A stretch of 32,164 bases of DNA. It comes from Verrucomicrobiaceae bacterium (GTDB lineage Bacteria; Verrucomicrobiota; Verrucomicrobiia; Verrucomicrobiales; Verrucomicrobiaceae). This document shows positions 7,256 through 15,731 of this stretch, piece by piece. How positions within the stretch are numbered: the stretch's first letter is position 1; each line of letters opens with the position of its first letter. Under the pieces are notes generated by a model. The model was not told where the DNA came from, searched no databases, and saw only the letters and a program-made list of their open reading frames with translations. The stretch covers positions 1-32,164 of the forward strand of contig CANIZT010000010.1 in NCBI GenBank assembly GCA_947471905.1. The letters run 5' to 3'. Position numbers and translations under genes: made by a program.

Positions 7256-8863
7256 GTGCTTATGCAGCCGGAGAGAGAGAAAAGCGGCGACGCCATCAAG
7301 TTTGATCCTTTCATCCCGCCTTCGACGGCGGAGTTGGACGAACTGATTCCCAGCTACAAGTTCCTTGAGTTCATTGACTGCGGCGGAATGGGGGCGGTGT
7401 ACAAGGCGGTACAGAAAAGCCTCAACCGTACCGTGGCAATTAAATTGCTACCACAGGTGCACCGTCACAAAGCCACTTTCTCCGAGCGGTTTATTCGTGA
7501 GGCACATGCGCTGGCGCAGCTAAACCATCCGCACATCGTCGGGGTGCATGACTTTGGTGAGACGAAGGACGGCCAGATGTACTACGCAATGGAGTTCGTC
7601 TCCGGCATGGACCTACAGCAACTGCTCAAACGTGCCCCGCCCGGGCCAAAGCAGATCCTCAAGATCATCACCCAAGTGTGCGAGGCGCTGCAGTTTGCGC
7701 ATGAACGCGGTATTGTGCATCGCGACATCAAGCCGGCGAATATTCTGATCGACGAACGTGGCAACGTGAAAGTGGCTGACTTCGGACTGGTGAAGATCGT
7801 CGGTCCGCAGATCAGCAATTACACCGCCACGGGGGCGACACTTGGCACGCCGGATTACATCGCGCCTGAGGCGCTCGATCACAATGGTAAGATCGACCAT
7901 CGTGCGGATATCTACTCGTTGGGCGTGATGATTTATGAGCTGCTAACTGGCCACGTGCCCAAGGGCGCTTGGGATCCGCCTTCAGTCTGCTCCGGCTCGG
8001 ATAAGCGCATCGACATCGTCGTGAGTACGGCCATGCAGAACAATCCTGAGAAGCGTTATCAGCACGTTAGCGACATGACTCAGGTGTTGGAGAAGTTGCT
8101 GCTGAACAGCGACAATTGGAAAAATTACCGCCGACCCGCAAAAAACAGCCGCACCGGTAACGAAGACCCTGTTGCCGAGATTTCCACCGACGCAGTCACG
8201 ATTAAAATCCAGCACGGTAAAAGACCTGCAAAACGTCGTAAGCTGGTCTGGGTAACTGGCGCAGTGCTGTTCATGGTTGCTGGAATATTCGTCGTACCTC
8301 AGGCAGGCTGGCTATCCCAGCCAGCGGTGCAAGCAAATGTCCCTGCGCCACTTCCGGTAACGCCGCCATCCGCGCCTGTGGCTCCAGAGCAGTCCAAACT
8401 GGCCTTGTGGGTCATTGACCATGGCGGTTTTGTGAATGTGCGGAGCTCCAATAGTGCAGAAATGCTGATGGGTGGCGATGCGGACATCAAAAACGCCTCT
8501 AATCTTCCCGTCGGCCCATACAACGTTTGGCGTGTTAGCTTTAACGAAGCCCCCATCGCGGATGAGAGCACGCTAGAAGAACTCGCTGCACTTTCCAGCG
8601 CGGAGGGAACAGTTCAGAATCTCAATCTGCGCGGCATGACGGCACCAGCGGATGCGCTACGGCATCTGGCCTCCATCAACACCCTCAGAAACCTCGATTT
8701 GATGGCCAGTCCCACGGTTACCCGGGATGCGATCCCGCACTTGGTGGCCTGCAAGCAGCTGACATTGCTCCGCATCGGTGGCTCGCAACTACCAGTGGAT
8801 AGCGCGATCGCCAGCGAACTACGCACTCTCATGCCGGATTGCACCATTCGTGACACCGACTAA
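7256..8863 (+). CDS. Membrane-anchored Ser/Thr protein kinase with C-terminal repeat region
   Basis: This is a Hanks-type bacterial kinase of 535 residues from GTG 7256; ATG 7262 is an equally possible start. The kinase domain covers about residues 34-290. It has a glycine loop 'DCGGMGAVYKA' (the first Gly of GxGxxG is Asp), catalytic lysine K63, the HRD motif H155-R-D157 with 'DIKPANIL', D175-F-G and an APE motif, so it should be active. A single membrane segment lies near residues 329-348, followed by a Pro/Ala linker. The outer part ends in leucine-rich-like repeats ('NLNLRGM', 'LRNLDLMAS', 'LTLLRIGGS'). Kinases built this way are common in Verrucomicrobia and Planctomycetes. The signal sensed is unknown. 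Confidence 0.9.
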   Translation: MLMQPEREKSGDAIKFDPFIPPSTAELDELIPSYKFLEFIDCGGMGAVYKAVQKSLNRTVAIKLLPQVHRHKATFSERFIREAHALAQLNHPHIVGVHDFGETKDGQMYYAMEFVSGMDLQQLLKRAPPGPKQILKIITQVCEALQFAHERGIVHRDIKPANILIDERGNVKVADFGLVKIVGPQISNYTATGATLGTPDYIAPEALDHNGKIDHRADIYSLGVMIYELLTGHVPKGAWDPPSVCSGSDKRIDIVVSTAMQNNPEKRYQHVSDMTQVLEKLLLNSDNWKNYRRPAKNSRTGNEDPVAEISTDAVTIKIQHGKRPAKRRKLVWVTGAVLFMVAGIFVVPQAGWLSQPAVQANVPAPLPVTPPSAPVAPEQSKLALWVIDHGGFVNVRSSNSAEMLMGGDADIKNASNLPVGPYNVWRVSFNEAPIADESTLEELAALSSAEGTVQNLNLRGMTAPADALRHLASINTLRNLDLMASPTVTRDAIPHLVACKQLTLLRIGGSQLPVDSAIASELRTLMPDCTIRDTD

Positions 8864-8916
8864 CGACGTCACGATTTTCTAATCCAAGCAAAACTCCTCT
8901 AGAAAAAGCCGTTTCA

Positions 8917-8947
8917 GCGAAAGGACTTTTCGCGATTTCACAATCGC
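8917..8947 (+). other. Overlapping hairpins after the kinase gene
   Basis: GCGAAA-5-TTTCGC (8917-8933) and GCGATT-4-AATCGC (8932-8947) are two perfect 6-bp hairpins sharing bases 8932-8933, so both cannot be fully formed at once. They lie in the 160-base gap between the kinase stop and the esterase start. Neither is followed by a T run. They may form a weak terminator or a leader structure. Confidence 0.3.
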
Positions 8948-9023
8948 CTGCACCAGCACTTGGGCTTGGTTAGTGAAGGAACGCGTTGGTCGTGACTTTG
9001 ACAAGCCGCTTCTCATTCCAGCC

Positions 9024-10502
9024 ATGAAAACACTCGCCGCTCTCCTCCTTTTCACTCTCTCAGCGCAAGCCGCCATCATGCTGCCCGCCGTATTCTCTGA
9101 CCACATGGTTCTTCAAAGCGGCAAACCCGTTCCCGTTTGGGGTGCGGCTGATGCGAACACGGAAGTCACCGTGGCCATCGCCGGTCAGAAAAAGACCACC
9201 CAAGCCGATGGTGAAGGTAAATGGTCGCTCAAGCTCGATGCGCTCACAGCCACTGCCGAGCCGCAGACACTCACGATTGGCGACAAAACGATCAACGACG
9301 TGCTCATCGGCGAAGTGTGGCTCGGCTCCGGCCAGTCGAACATGGCGATGACCGTGGAGCGTGCCAAAGACCTCGAAGCCTCAAAAGCTGCCGCGAATCT
9401 GCCGCTGATCCGCGTCTTTACTGAAGGCAGTGGTGCTTCCCCAACAGCGAAATCGGAGGGCAAAGGCACCTGGATCATCTGCACGCCCGAAACGGTCGGC
9501 AAATTCTCCGCCACCGCGTTTTTCTTTGGCCGTACGCTGCATGCCGAGCTCAAAACGCCCGTGGGGCTCATCAATTCCTCCGTCGGCGGTACGCCCATCG
9601 AGTCGTGGATCAGCCCCGAGGCGCAACAGGCGAGCGAAGAGCTCAAACCGTTCTTCGCAGCAATGAAGCAGGCCGACGCTCAGTTTGACGAAGGGAAAAC
9701 GAAGGCCGTGTTTGAGCGACAGGTCGCGGAATGGACCGAGGCAGTGAAGAAAGCCAATGCGGAAGGCAAGCGACTGCCGCGCAAACCGCGTGTTCCGTTG
9801 GAAACACGCAAACGCAAAGGCAATGTGGGAGGATTGTTCAACAGCAAGATCGCGCCACTGATCCCCTTCGCGATTCGCGGTGCCATCTGGTATCAGGGCG
9901 AGTCGAACAGCCAGGATCCGAAGGCACCGTTTTATCAGCATCAACTCACACTCCTCGCCAAAGACTGGCGTACGCGTTGGAACGATGAATTTGCTTTCGC
10001 CTGGGTGCAGTTGCCGAATTTCACCCGTGCTGGTGAAGGCTGGATGATCGTGCGCGAGCAGATGCTGAACGCGCTCCAGACCATTCCTAATAGTGGCATG
10101 GCCATCACGCTCGACATTGGTGATCCGAAAGACATCCACCCCAAGAACAAGCAGGACGTCGGTTATCGTCTCGCGCAGTGGGCGCTTGGATCGGTGTATC
10201 ACAAAGACGTTCCCGCCATCTGTGGCCCGCTGATCGACAGCGCGACGGCCAAAGGCGGTGAATTCGTGCTCACCTTCAAACATGCGAAGGGTTTGACCGC
10301 GAAAGGTAATCTCACCGGTTTCGAAATCGCCGGAGCCGACGGCCACTGGCAGCTTGCGGAAGCGAAAATTGATGGCGAGACCGTGATCGTCTCTGCCAAG
10401 GCCGTTGCGGAGCCGAAAAGTGTTCGTTATGCGTGGAAGGACAATCCCACGGCATCTCTTTTCAATGGCGCGGGCATTCCGGCGTCACCGTTTCGGAAGT
10501 GA
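9024..10502 (+). CDS. Secreted sialate O-acetylesterase family protein (SASA/SGNH-like)
   Basis: This is a predicted exported carbohydrate esterase of 492 residues that removes O-acetyl groups from sialic acids or other acetylated glycans. ATG 9024 gives a clean signal peptide ending A-Q-A. The longer in-frame ATG at 8973 puts charged residues before it. The N-terminal beta domain ('MLPAVFSDHMVLQSGKPVPV') is the usual start of the family. The nucleophile block is 'GSGQSNM' with S105 as likely nucleophile, 'IWYQGESNS' is the middle block, and 'DIHPKNKQDVG' holds the Asp-x-His pair (D370, H372). The oxidoreductase gene starts 38 bases on. With no other sialic acid genes here, the substrate could be plant or algal polysaccharide. 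Confidence 0.88.
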   Translation: MKTLAALLLFTLSAQAAIMLPAVFSDHMVLQSGKPVPVWGAADANTEVTVAIAGQKKTTQADGEGKWSLKLDALTATAEPQTLTIGDKTINDVLIGEVWLGSGQSNMAMTVERAKDLEASKAAANLPLIRVFTEGSGASPTAKSEGKGTWIICTPETVGKFSATAFFFGRTLHAELKTPVGLINSSVGGTPIESWISPEAQQASEELKPFFAAMKQADAQFDEGKTKAVFERQVAEWTEAVKKANAEGKRLPRKPRVPLETRKRKGNVGGLFNSKIAPLIPFAIRGAIWYQGESNSQDPKAPFYQHQLTLLAKDWRTRWNDEFAFAWVQLPNFTRAGEGWMIVREQMLNALQTIPNSGMAITLDIGDPKDIHPKNKQDVGYRLAQWALGSVYHKDVPAICGPLIDSATAKGGEFVLTFKHAKGLTAKGNLTGFEIAGADGHWQLAEAKIDGETVIVSAKAVAEPKSVRYAWKDNPTASLFNGAGIPASPFRK

Positions 10503-10517
10503 TGAAGGATTGCGCGG

Positions 10518-10543
10518 CATGAGGTCGTTTGCATGGCCTCATG
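10518..10543 (+). promoter_or_regulatory. Hairpin covering the start codon of the oxidoreductase gene
   Basis: CATGAGG (10518-10524) pairs perfectly with CCTCATG (10537-10543) around a 12-base loop, and a T-G wobble can add one pair. The right arm contains the ATG at 10541, so in RNA the start codon would be in the stem. This could lower translation unless the ribosome arriving from the esterase gene (stop 10500-10502) opens it. Confidence 0.4.
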
Positions 10544-11866
10544 AACCGCCGCCAATTCATCCAACAAGCCAGCGCTGCATCTACGCTGGGATTTCCTGCC
10601 ATTCTGCGCTCTGCATCGCCGAATTCGATGCTGCAGGTCGCCAGCATCGGTGTCGCCCGCATGGGCGGGAACACGATGCGCAGCGTGGCGAAGCATGCGA
10701 AGGTGAAAATTGTCGCATTGTGTGATGTGGATGCACGTCACATCGCGGAAGCAGCGAAGGATTTCCCCGAGGCAGCGCAGCACAAGGACTGGCGTGAGTT
10801 GTTGTCGAAGTATGGCGACAAGTTTGATGCGGTGACGGTGGGAACGCCCGACCACATGCATGCCTCCATTGCCATCACGGCCCTGCGCGGGAAGAAGCAT
10901 GTCTATTTGCAGAAGCCGATGGCCCCCACGCCACATGAATGCCGCGTTCTCGCGCAAGAGGCCGTCAAAGCCGGTGTGGTGACGCAGCTCGGCAATCAAG
11001 GCCGTTCCAGCATCGAAAGCCGCATGATGGTGGAACTGCTGCGCACCAAGGCCATCGGCAAAATAAAAGAGGTCATCATGTGGGAGAACAAAAAGCTCAA
11101 CTGGTGGCCGAAGAATACCGAACTTCGGCCGCAGGGTGATGCGATTCCCGAAGGTCTCGATTGGGACCATTGGCTCGGTGTGCGCATGCCACGTCCGTAT
11201 CTCAACGACACCTATCATCCGCAGACCTGGCGTGCATGGTTCGACTTCGGCTGTGGCGAACTCGGCGACATGGGCTGCCATCATTTTGATGCGACCTTCG
11301 ATGGCTTGAAGCTCGGTGCGCCGAAACGCGTGCGCCAGCTCACGGAAGGCAGCAGCGGCGCTTTGTGGGCCGACAAACGCCGTGTCGAATTCGAGTTCGC
11401 GGGCAATGAACTCATCGCCGGTGACACGCTGAAGCTCACCTGGCTCGATGGCTGCATCGAGCCCGACAGGAATGTGGTGAAAATGCCGTCAGCGCTCACC
11501 AACTTCCCCGCCAGCGGCGGCTTCTGGATCGGCGAGCACGGCGCGATCTTCAAACCCTATGGCGTGCGTCCTTTCGTGTTGCCCGAGGCCGATTTTCCGG
11601 CGGAAAAGTATCCGCGTGATATTAAGCCGCAGGATCATTACTTCGATTGGGTCGATGCGATCCTCGCTGGCACCAAAAGCTGCGGTGATTTCAGCCACGG
11701 CGGTCCGCTGACTGAAGCCGTCGTTGTCGGCACCATCGCTGATCGTTTTCCCAACCAGTGGCTTGAATGGGATCGCGCCGGTTTGAAATTCACCAACCTC
11801 GAAGCCGCAAACGCGCTGGTGAAGCGCGATTATCGCGACGGCTGGAAGATCGAAGGCCTCGGCTAA
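10541..11866 (+). CDS. Gfo/Idh/MocA family oxidoreductase with Tat signal
   Basis: This is an NAD(P)-dependent oxidoreductase of the Gfo/Idh/MocA superfamily (441 residues), predicted to act on sugars or sugar derivatives outside the cytoplasm. ATG 10541 opens M-N-R-R-Q-F-I-Q-Q-A-S, a twin-arginine signal. A TTG at 10529 would add four residues and is less likely. The Rossmann fold begins 'VASIGVARMGG' (a variant GxGxxG), with 'ALCDVD' closing strand 2. The catalytic-lysine motif appears as 'YLQKPMA' in place of EKP. 'GCGELGDMGCHHFD' is typical of the secreted Verrucomicrobia/Planctomycetes/Bacteroidetes branch. It probably works with the esterase just upstream in glycan use, but its substrate is unknown. 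Confidence 0.9.
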   Translation: MNRRQFIQQASAASTLGFPAILRSASPNSMLQVASIGVARMGGNTMRSVAKHAKVKIVALCDVDARHIAEAAKDFPEAAQHKDWRELLSKYGDKFDAVTVGTPDHMHASIAITALRGKKHVYLQKPMAPTPHECRVLAQEAVKAGVVTQLGNQGRSSIESRMMVELLRTKAIGKIKEVIMWENKKLNWWPKNTELRPQGDAIPEGLDWDHWLGVRMPRPYLNDTYHPQTWRAWFDFGCGELGDMGCHHFDATFDGLKLGAPKRVRQLTEGSSGALWADKRRVEFEFAGNELIAGDTLKLTWLDGCIEPDRNVVKMPSALTNFPASGGFWIGEHGAIFKPYGVRPFVLPEADFPAEKYPRDIKPQDHYFDWVDAILAGTKSCGDFSHGGPLTEAVVVGTIADRFPNQWLEWDRAGLKFTNLEAANALVKRDYRDGWKIEGLG

Positions 11867-11909
11867 AAATCTCTGTGAGAGCGAAACACCACTTCCACTC
11901 CCACAGAGA
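11865..11909 (-). terminator. Terminator-like hairpin for the TonB-dependent receptor gene
   Basis: TCTCTGTG (11870-11877) pairs with CACAGAGA (11902-11909) around a 24-base loop. On the minus strand the stem is followed by five T (11869-11865), 15 bases after the receptor stop. The loop is large for an intrinsic terminator, so confidence is moderate. Confidence 0.5.
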
Positions 11910-11924
11910 CAGGACCAACCTAAA

Positions 11925-14078
11925 TTAGAATTTCAAACTGCCGCCGACGTAGAAGTTCCGGCCAATGGCGGGGATGATGCCGCTGGAGGTGACGAGCGAG
12001 TAGTAGCGGTTGTCGAAGACATTGTTCAAGCCGCCAAGAACCGAGAAGTTCTTGGTAATCGGGATTTCGCCGGTGAGATCCCAAGTGGTGTAGGCGGGGA
12101 TATCGAAGCGGGCATCTGCGTTGTCGCTGCCGTTGTGGCGTGCCATGAGGGTGCCGAGGAAGGCGATCTTCAGGCCACTCTTGCGTTTGTAGATGGCTCC
12201 GGTGCGGAGCATGTATGGGGGCGCATACTGAGGCGTGCCGCCATCATTGACACCGCCGGAGAGCCGGGCTTCGAGCAGCGAGATGTTGCCATAGAGATTG
12301 AGGGCACCGAGACGCTCACCACGGTGCGTGCTATTCAGTGCGTCGAGGCCGCCGATGACATCAAACTGCACAGCACCGTCCCAGCCGTAGTTGATGCTGC
12401 GACCAACGCTCTGAATGTTCACGCCAGCGGTGCCGAGTTTGTCATCGAGATCGATGAGGAAGAAGGAGGTGTCATAGGTGAACCAAGGCCGGGGATTGCC
12501 GCGAATGCCGACTTCATAGCTCCAGCCCTGCGAAGGTGCGACATCGCTGGCGGTGCCGCCTGCGGCTGGGATAAGCGACTGACCAAAGGTGGTGGCACGA
12601 TAGCTTTGCGAGACATTGGCATAGACGGCAGTCTCATTGCCGAGGTCATAACACAGGCCGAGGCCAAAGAGCGGCTGTTTGTCGAACTTGCTGTTGTTGC
12701 GTTGCGTGGTGGCGACTCCGATGTTTCTGACGGTGACATCCTGATTGATCATTTCCATGCGGAAGCCGGGTGTGATGGTGAGGCGACCGAAGGTGAACTT
12801 GTTCTCCACAAAGAAAGACCCGTAGATGACATCGCGCTGTGCGTCGGTGGTAACCGTGCCGATGTCGTCTGTGGGCGAGGTGCCGGCGGCGTCTTTGCGC
12901 GGGGAGTGGCACATGTAGAACTGCATGCCGGCGGCGAGCGAGTGATTGCCGCCCCACAGCTCGTAGTCGTGGCGGATGCGCGGTTCGATGCCCCAGTTAT
13001 AAAACTGCTGATGCTGGATGGCATTGGTCAGCGCAGTGACGGTGCCGAACCCGCCGGTCTGTCTGCGGCTCCAGCGATCATAGGCCCCTGCCCACACCTT
13101 CACACTGAGTTCAGTCTGGCTGGAAAATTTGTGCTGCAATTCGGTGCTGGCGACGACACGGCTTTGATTGAAGCGGTCATTTAGGCGGATCGCTTGATTG
13201 CGATCCGCGTTGTAGGCTGCCGCCGTCAGTCCGCCGGGCTCGCCATGACGATCCGAACCAGCATCGAGGGAAAAGATCCAGCGTGTGTCGGTGGCCTGCT
13301 GGTAGATGAGCTTCAGACGACCGGCATAAACCTCGAAGTCATTGTTCGCGCTGCGGAAGCCATCACCCGAGCGATAATTGAACCAACCGAGCCAGCTCCA
13401 TTTTCCAGCCGCTCCTTCGATGGAGTTGAAGGTAGAGTACAGATTGTTGCTACCAAAGATGTGCTTCGACTGCATGCCGAAGAGCCGATCGGTGCGCGGC
13501 ATGCGCGAGACGTAATTGATGGCACCAGCAGGCTGCGGTCCGTAGAGGAGCGAGGCACCACCGCGGACGAAGTCGATGCGTTGTGTGGACTCCAGCGGCG
13601 GCATCCAATAAGCTTCGGGATAGCCCTGCGGGTCGGCGGCGATGGGAATGCCATCCTGTAGCACCATCATGAACTGCGCGCGGTCGGGGGAGCCGATGCC
13701 GCGGTAGCCGTAGCTTACCAGCGGCGTGCTTTCTTCGGTGGTCAACAGGCCGGGCGTCATCGCAAAGGCTTGGCTGTAGTTGTTGGCCTGAACTTCAGGC
13801 AGCGCCTGAAGGTTCAGCGAGGTCGCTTTCTTGCCTGCATAAATTTTGGTGCCTTCGACCGGCGGCAGGTAGGGAATCTGCACTGCCGGCTCAGGTTCGG
13901 CATCAGCGGTGATGACAATGTTTGGCAGCTCAGTGTTGGTGATTTGCTTCGGTTTGCTGACTGGATTGACCGGGCTTTGGGATTGAGCATGCGAAGCGAT
14001 GGCAAGGAATAGGAGTGCAGCAGCCGCCAGCGCAGGTCCGGCGCTGCGGGGGAGATTGGAAGTAGAGAAGGACTTCAT
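11925..14078 (-). CDS. TonB-dependent outer membrane receptor, FecA-like
   Basis: This is an outer membrane gated channel of 717 residues, powered by TonB, probably for ferric chelates. It has a signal peptide ending S-H-A, a possible TonB box ('NIVITAD'), and a plug domain (about residues 75-200) with 'LVSYGYRGIGSPDRAQFMMV' and 'GIPIAADPQGYPEAYWMP', closely recalling the FecA ferric citrate receptor. 'VRGGASLLYGPQPAGAINYV' ends the plug. A beta barrel follows, finishing 'FYVGGSLKF' with the terminal aromatic residue expected of outer membrane proteins. No FecI/FecR regulators are nearby. It is divergent from tonB, with a Fur-like palindrome between, which supports iron-linked control. The exact ligand is unproven. 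Confidence 0.92.
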   Translation of the reverse strand: MKSFSTSNLPRSAGPALAAAALLFLAIASHAQSQSPVNPVSKPKQITNTELPNIVITADAEPEPAVQIPYLPPVEGTKIYAGKKATSLNLQALPEVQANNYSQAFAMTPGLLTTEESTPLVSYGYRGIGSPDRAQFMMVLQDGIPIAADPQGYPEAYWMPPLESTQRIDFVRGGASLLYGPQPAGAINYVSRMPRTDRLFGMQSKHIFGSNNLYSTFNSIEGAAGKWSWLGWFNYRSGDGFRSANNDFEVYAGRLKLIYQQATDTRWIFSLDAGSDRHGEPGGLTAAAYNADRNQAIRLNDRFNQSRVVASTELQHKFSSQTELSVKVWAGAYDRWSRRQTGGFGTVTALTNAIQHQQFYNWGIEPRIRHDYELWGGNHSLAAGMQFYMCHSPRKDAAGTSPTDDIGTVTTDAQRDVIYGSFFVENKFTFGRLTITPGFRMEMINQDVTVRNIGVATTQRNNSKFDKQPLFGLGLCYDLGNETAVYANVSQSYRATTFGQSLIPAAGGTASDVAPSQGWSYEVGIRGNPRPWFTYDTSFFLIDLDDKLGTAGVNIQSVGRSINYGWDGAVQFDVIGGLDALNSTHRGERLGALNLYGNISLLEARLSGGVNDGGTPQYAPPYMLRTGAIYKRKSGLKIAFLGTLMARHNGSDNADARFDIPAYTTWDLTGEIPITKNFSVLGGLNNVFDNRYYSLVTSSGIIPAIGRNFYVGGSLKF

Positions 14079-14151
14079 GAAAGGTTGATATTGAGATTCG
14101 TTCGCAACGGTTCGGATAGTGAATCGGAAGAATCAGCGTGCAAGTTTTTTA

Positions 14152-14166
14152 TGCGACTGAGTCGCA
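14152..14166. promoter_or_regulatory. Fur-box-like 7-1-7 palindrome between receptor and tonB genes
   Basis: TGCGACT-G-AGTCGCA is a perfect inverted repeat with 7-base arms around one central base. This is the geometry of the Fur 7-1-7 consensus (TGATAAT-n-ATTATCA), and 8 of 14 arm bases match. It lies 74 bases upstream of the receptor start and 61 upstream of the tonB ATG at 14228, so one site could control both. Confidence 0.5.
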
Positions 14167-14227
14167 ATTGCAAATTGACAGCCATTTCTGGCGTTTCATC
14201 CTCCACTCCCCGCCGCTGTCTTGTGAC

Positions 14228-15067
14228 ATGACCTCCTCCATGATAAACACGCTGCCCACCATGGGTCTCGACCTCTCCAGCACTCCCACCATGCCTGGTT
14301 CTGCCAGCACAACGGGTGTTTGGCGTCGGCGGGGCACCGTTCAGGCGATCATCATGCTCTCGTGGATCGTGGGTATCAGCTCGAGCTTTCTGACCATCGG
14401 TATCGTCGGATTGTTCGCTGCCGACCTGCCGCCTATTCATCTCAAATCTCTCGCCGATCTCGATAACGCCGTCGAGATGCCGATGATCGAGACCTCGATG
14501 GCGGAGCTGCAAACGCTCGAAGCCAATGAAACACCGGTGGCCGAGGTGGAACCCGTGCTTCCCGTCGAGATTCCTGAAGCCGTCGAAACGCCTCCTGAAC
14601 AGCTCGATCTGCCTGAAATCGCCGAAGCGATGACGATGGAAGACATCTTTGCCATTCCCACTGCTCCGAAAATCGAAGACGCCCTGCGTCCCATCGATCC
14701 CGTGGTCAAACCTAAGCCTGCACCGACACCACCGCGCCCCCGCACGCCGGTGGCGAGTGGCGGTACGCGCTCCACCACGCCACAAGCTGGCAGCGCAGGC
14801 GGGATCGGTGCCTCCGGCAGCGGCGGCAAAGGGAAATTTCCTGCGCCCCCGTATCCGACCTTCGCGCGCGGTGCTGGCATGCAGGGCACCGTGCGTTTGA
14901 GCATCAGCGTCGGCCCATCCGGTGCTGTGGAAGGTGTTTCAGTCATCGGCAGCACTGGATTCAGTGCGTTGGATGAATACGCCGCCTCCTGGGTGCGCCG
15001 GAACTGGCGCTGGCCCGGCGGAACCTCCAACCGCTACACTTTGCCCCTCACCTTCCGTTTGCGCTAA
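14228..15067 (+). CDS. tonB: TonB family energy transducer
   Basis: This protein spans the periplasm and passes proton-motive energy from ExbB/ExbD to outer membrane receptors. I choose ATG 14228 (279 residues). An earlier in-frame GTG at 14138 would place the Fur-like palindrome inside the coding region. ATG 14240 and 14261 are also possible. One membrane segment lies at about residues 37-64, followed by an acidic, Pro-rich periplasmic region ('VVKPKPAPTPPRPRTPV') and a Gly/Ser linker. The TonB C-terminal domain (about 203-279) includes 'APPYPTFARGAGMQGTVRLSI', 'VEGVSVIGSTGFSALDEYA' and a final beta strand. The cytoplasmic part before the membrane segment is longer than in E. coli TonB. exbB starts 15 bases downstream. 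Confidence 0.9.
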   Translation: MTSSMINTLPTMGLDLSSTPTMPGSASTTGVWRRRGTVQAIIMLSWIVGISSSFLTIGIVGLFAADLPPIHLKSLADLDNAVEMPMIETSMAELQTLEANETPVAEVEPVLPVEIPEAVETPPEQLDLPEIAEAMTMEDIFAIPTAPKIEDALRPIDPVVKPKPAPTPPRPRTPVASGGTRSTTPQAGSAGGIGASGSGGKGKFPAPPYPTFARGAGMQGTVRLSISVGPSGAVEGVSVIGSTGFSALDEYAASWVRRNWRWPGGTSNRYTLPLTFRLR

Positions 15068-15082
15068 CCATCTTGTTTTATC

Positions 15083-15724
15083 ATGCCACTCCTCGCCAAT
15101 GCCGCCGTCGATCTCTTTCACAAAGGCGGTCCCATCATGTATCCCATCGCAGTGGTCACGCTGGTGGCCGTCTGCATCTTCGTTGAGCGTGTGTTCTGGT
15201 GGCTGCGCTTCGCCACCAAGCGTTCCGTGAAGCAATTAGACGAGGTTTACGAAAAACTCGAGGCAGGTGACTTAGCCAAAGCCATAGCTCAATCCGCCAA
15301 ATCGAGCGATCCGGTCGTGCGCATGATTCATCACGGTCTGCAACATCGTCACAGCAGCATGCAGGGCGCTCTCGAAGTCGCAGCGGGTCAGGAACTGCGT
15401 GATGCGGGCCGCTTTTTGAGTGCGATGGACACCATCGTCACGCTAGCGCCACTGCTCGGACTGCTCGGCACCGTCACAGGCATCATGGGCAGCTTCACCA
15501 GCATCGGCAGCAGCGAACTCGCTGTCGAAAAAGTCACCGGTGGCATCGGCGAGGCCCTCATTGCCACCGCGGCCGGTCTCGGCATCGCCATCGGCACGCT
15601 GGTGCCAATGAACTACTTCCACTCTCGTCTCGCTGCTTTGAAGTTCGATCTCGAAGCTGCTGCGAACAACGTGCTCATCCTCGCCGCCCAGCACGGTTTC
15701 GACAAAGTCACTCCCAAGGCCTGA
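15083..15724 (+). CDS. exbB: ExbB/TolQ/MotA-family proton channel protein
   Basis: ExbB forms the pentameric inner membrane channel that, with ExbD, powers TonB. The 213-residue protein has three membrane segments: about 18-40, about 118-145 with the family signature 'APLLGLLGTVTGIMGSF', and about 155-180 ('GGIGEALIATAAGLGIAIG'). Between the first two is the large cytoplasmic part. TolQ is the close alternative. Its place directly between tonB and exbD, divergent from a TonB-dependent receptor, supports ExbB. Confidence 0.92.
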   Translation: MPLLANAAVDLFHKGGPIMYPIAVVTLVAVCIFVERVFWWLRFATKRSVKQLDEVYEKLEAGDLAKAIAQSAKSSDPVVRMIHHGLQHRHSSMQGALEVAAGQELRDAGRFLSAMDTIVTLAPLLGLLGTVTGIMGSFTSIGSSELAVEKVTGGIGEALIATAAGLGIAIGTLVPMNYFHSRLAALKFDLEAAANNVLILAAQHGFDKVTPKA

Positions 15725-15731
15725 TCACGAC

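Noticed and set aside
9381-10346. Long open frame (321 codons) antisense to the sialate O-acetylesterase
   Set aside because: It covers the esterase on the other strand and has no recognisable motif, so it reflects codon bias rather than a gene.
12135-13184. Long open frame (349 codons) on the plus strand inside the receptor gene
   Set aside because: It is antisense to a clear TonB-dependent receptor, has no family landmarks and an Asp/Glu/Ala/Gly-rich composition typical of shadow frames in GC-rich DNA.
14138-14227. N-terminal extension of TonB from GTG 14138
   Set aside because: It would place the perfect palindrome at 14152-14166 inside the coding region, and the extra residues do not resemble TonB.
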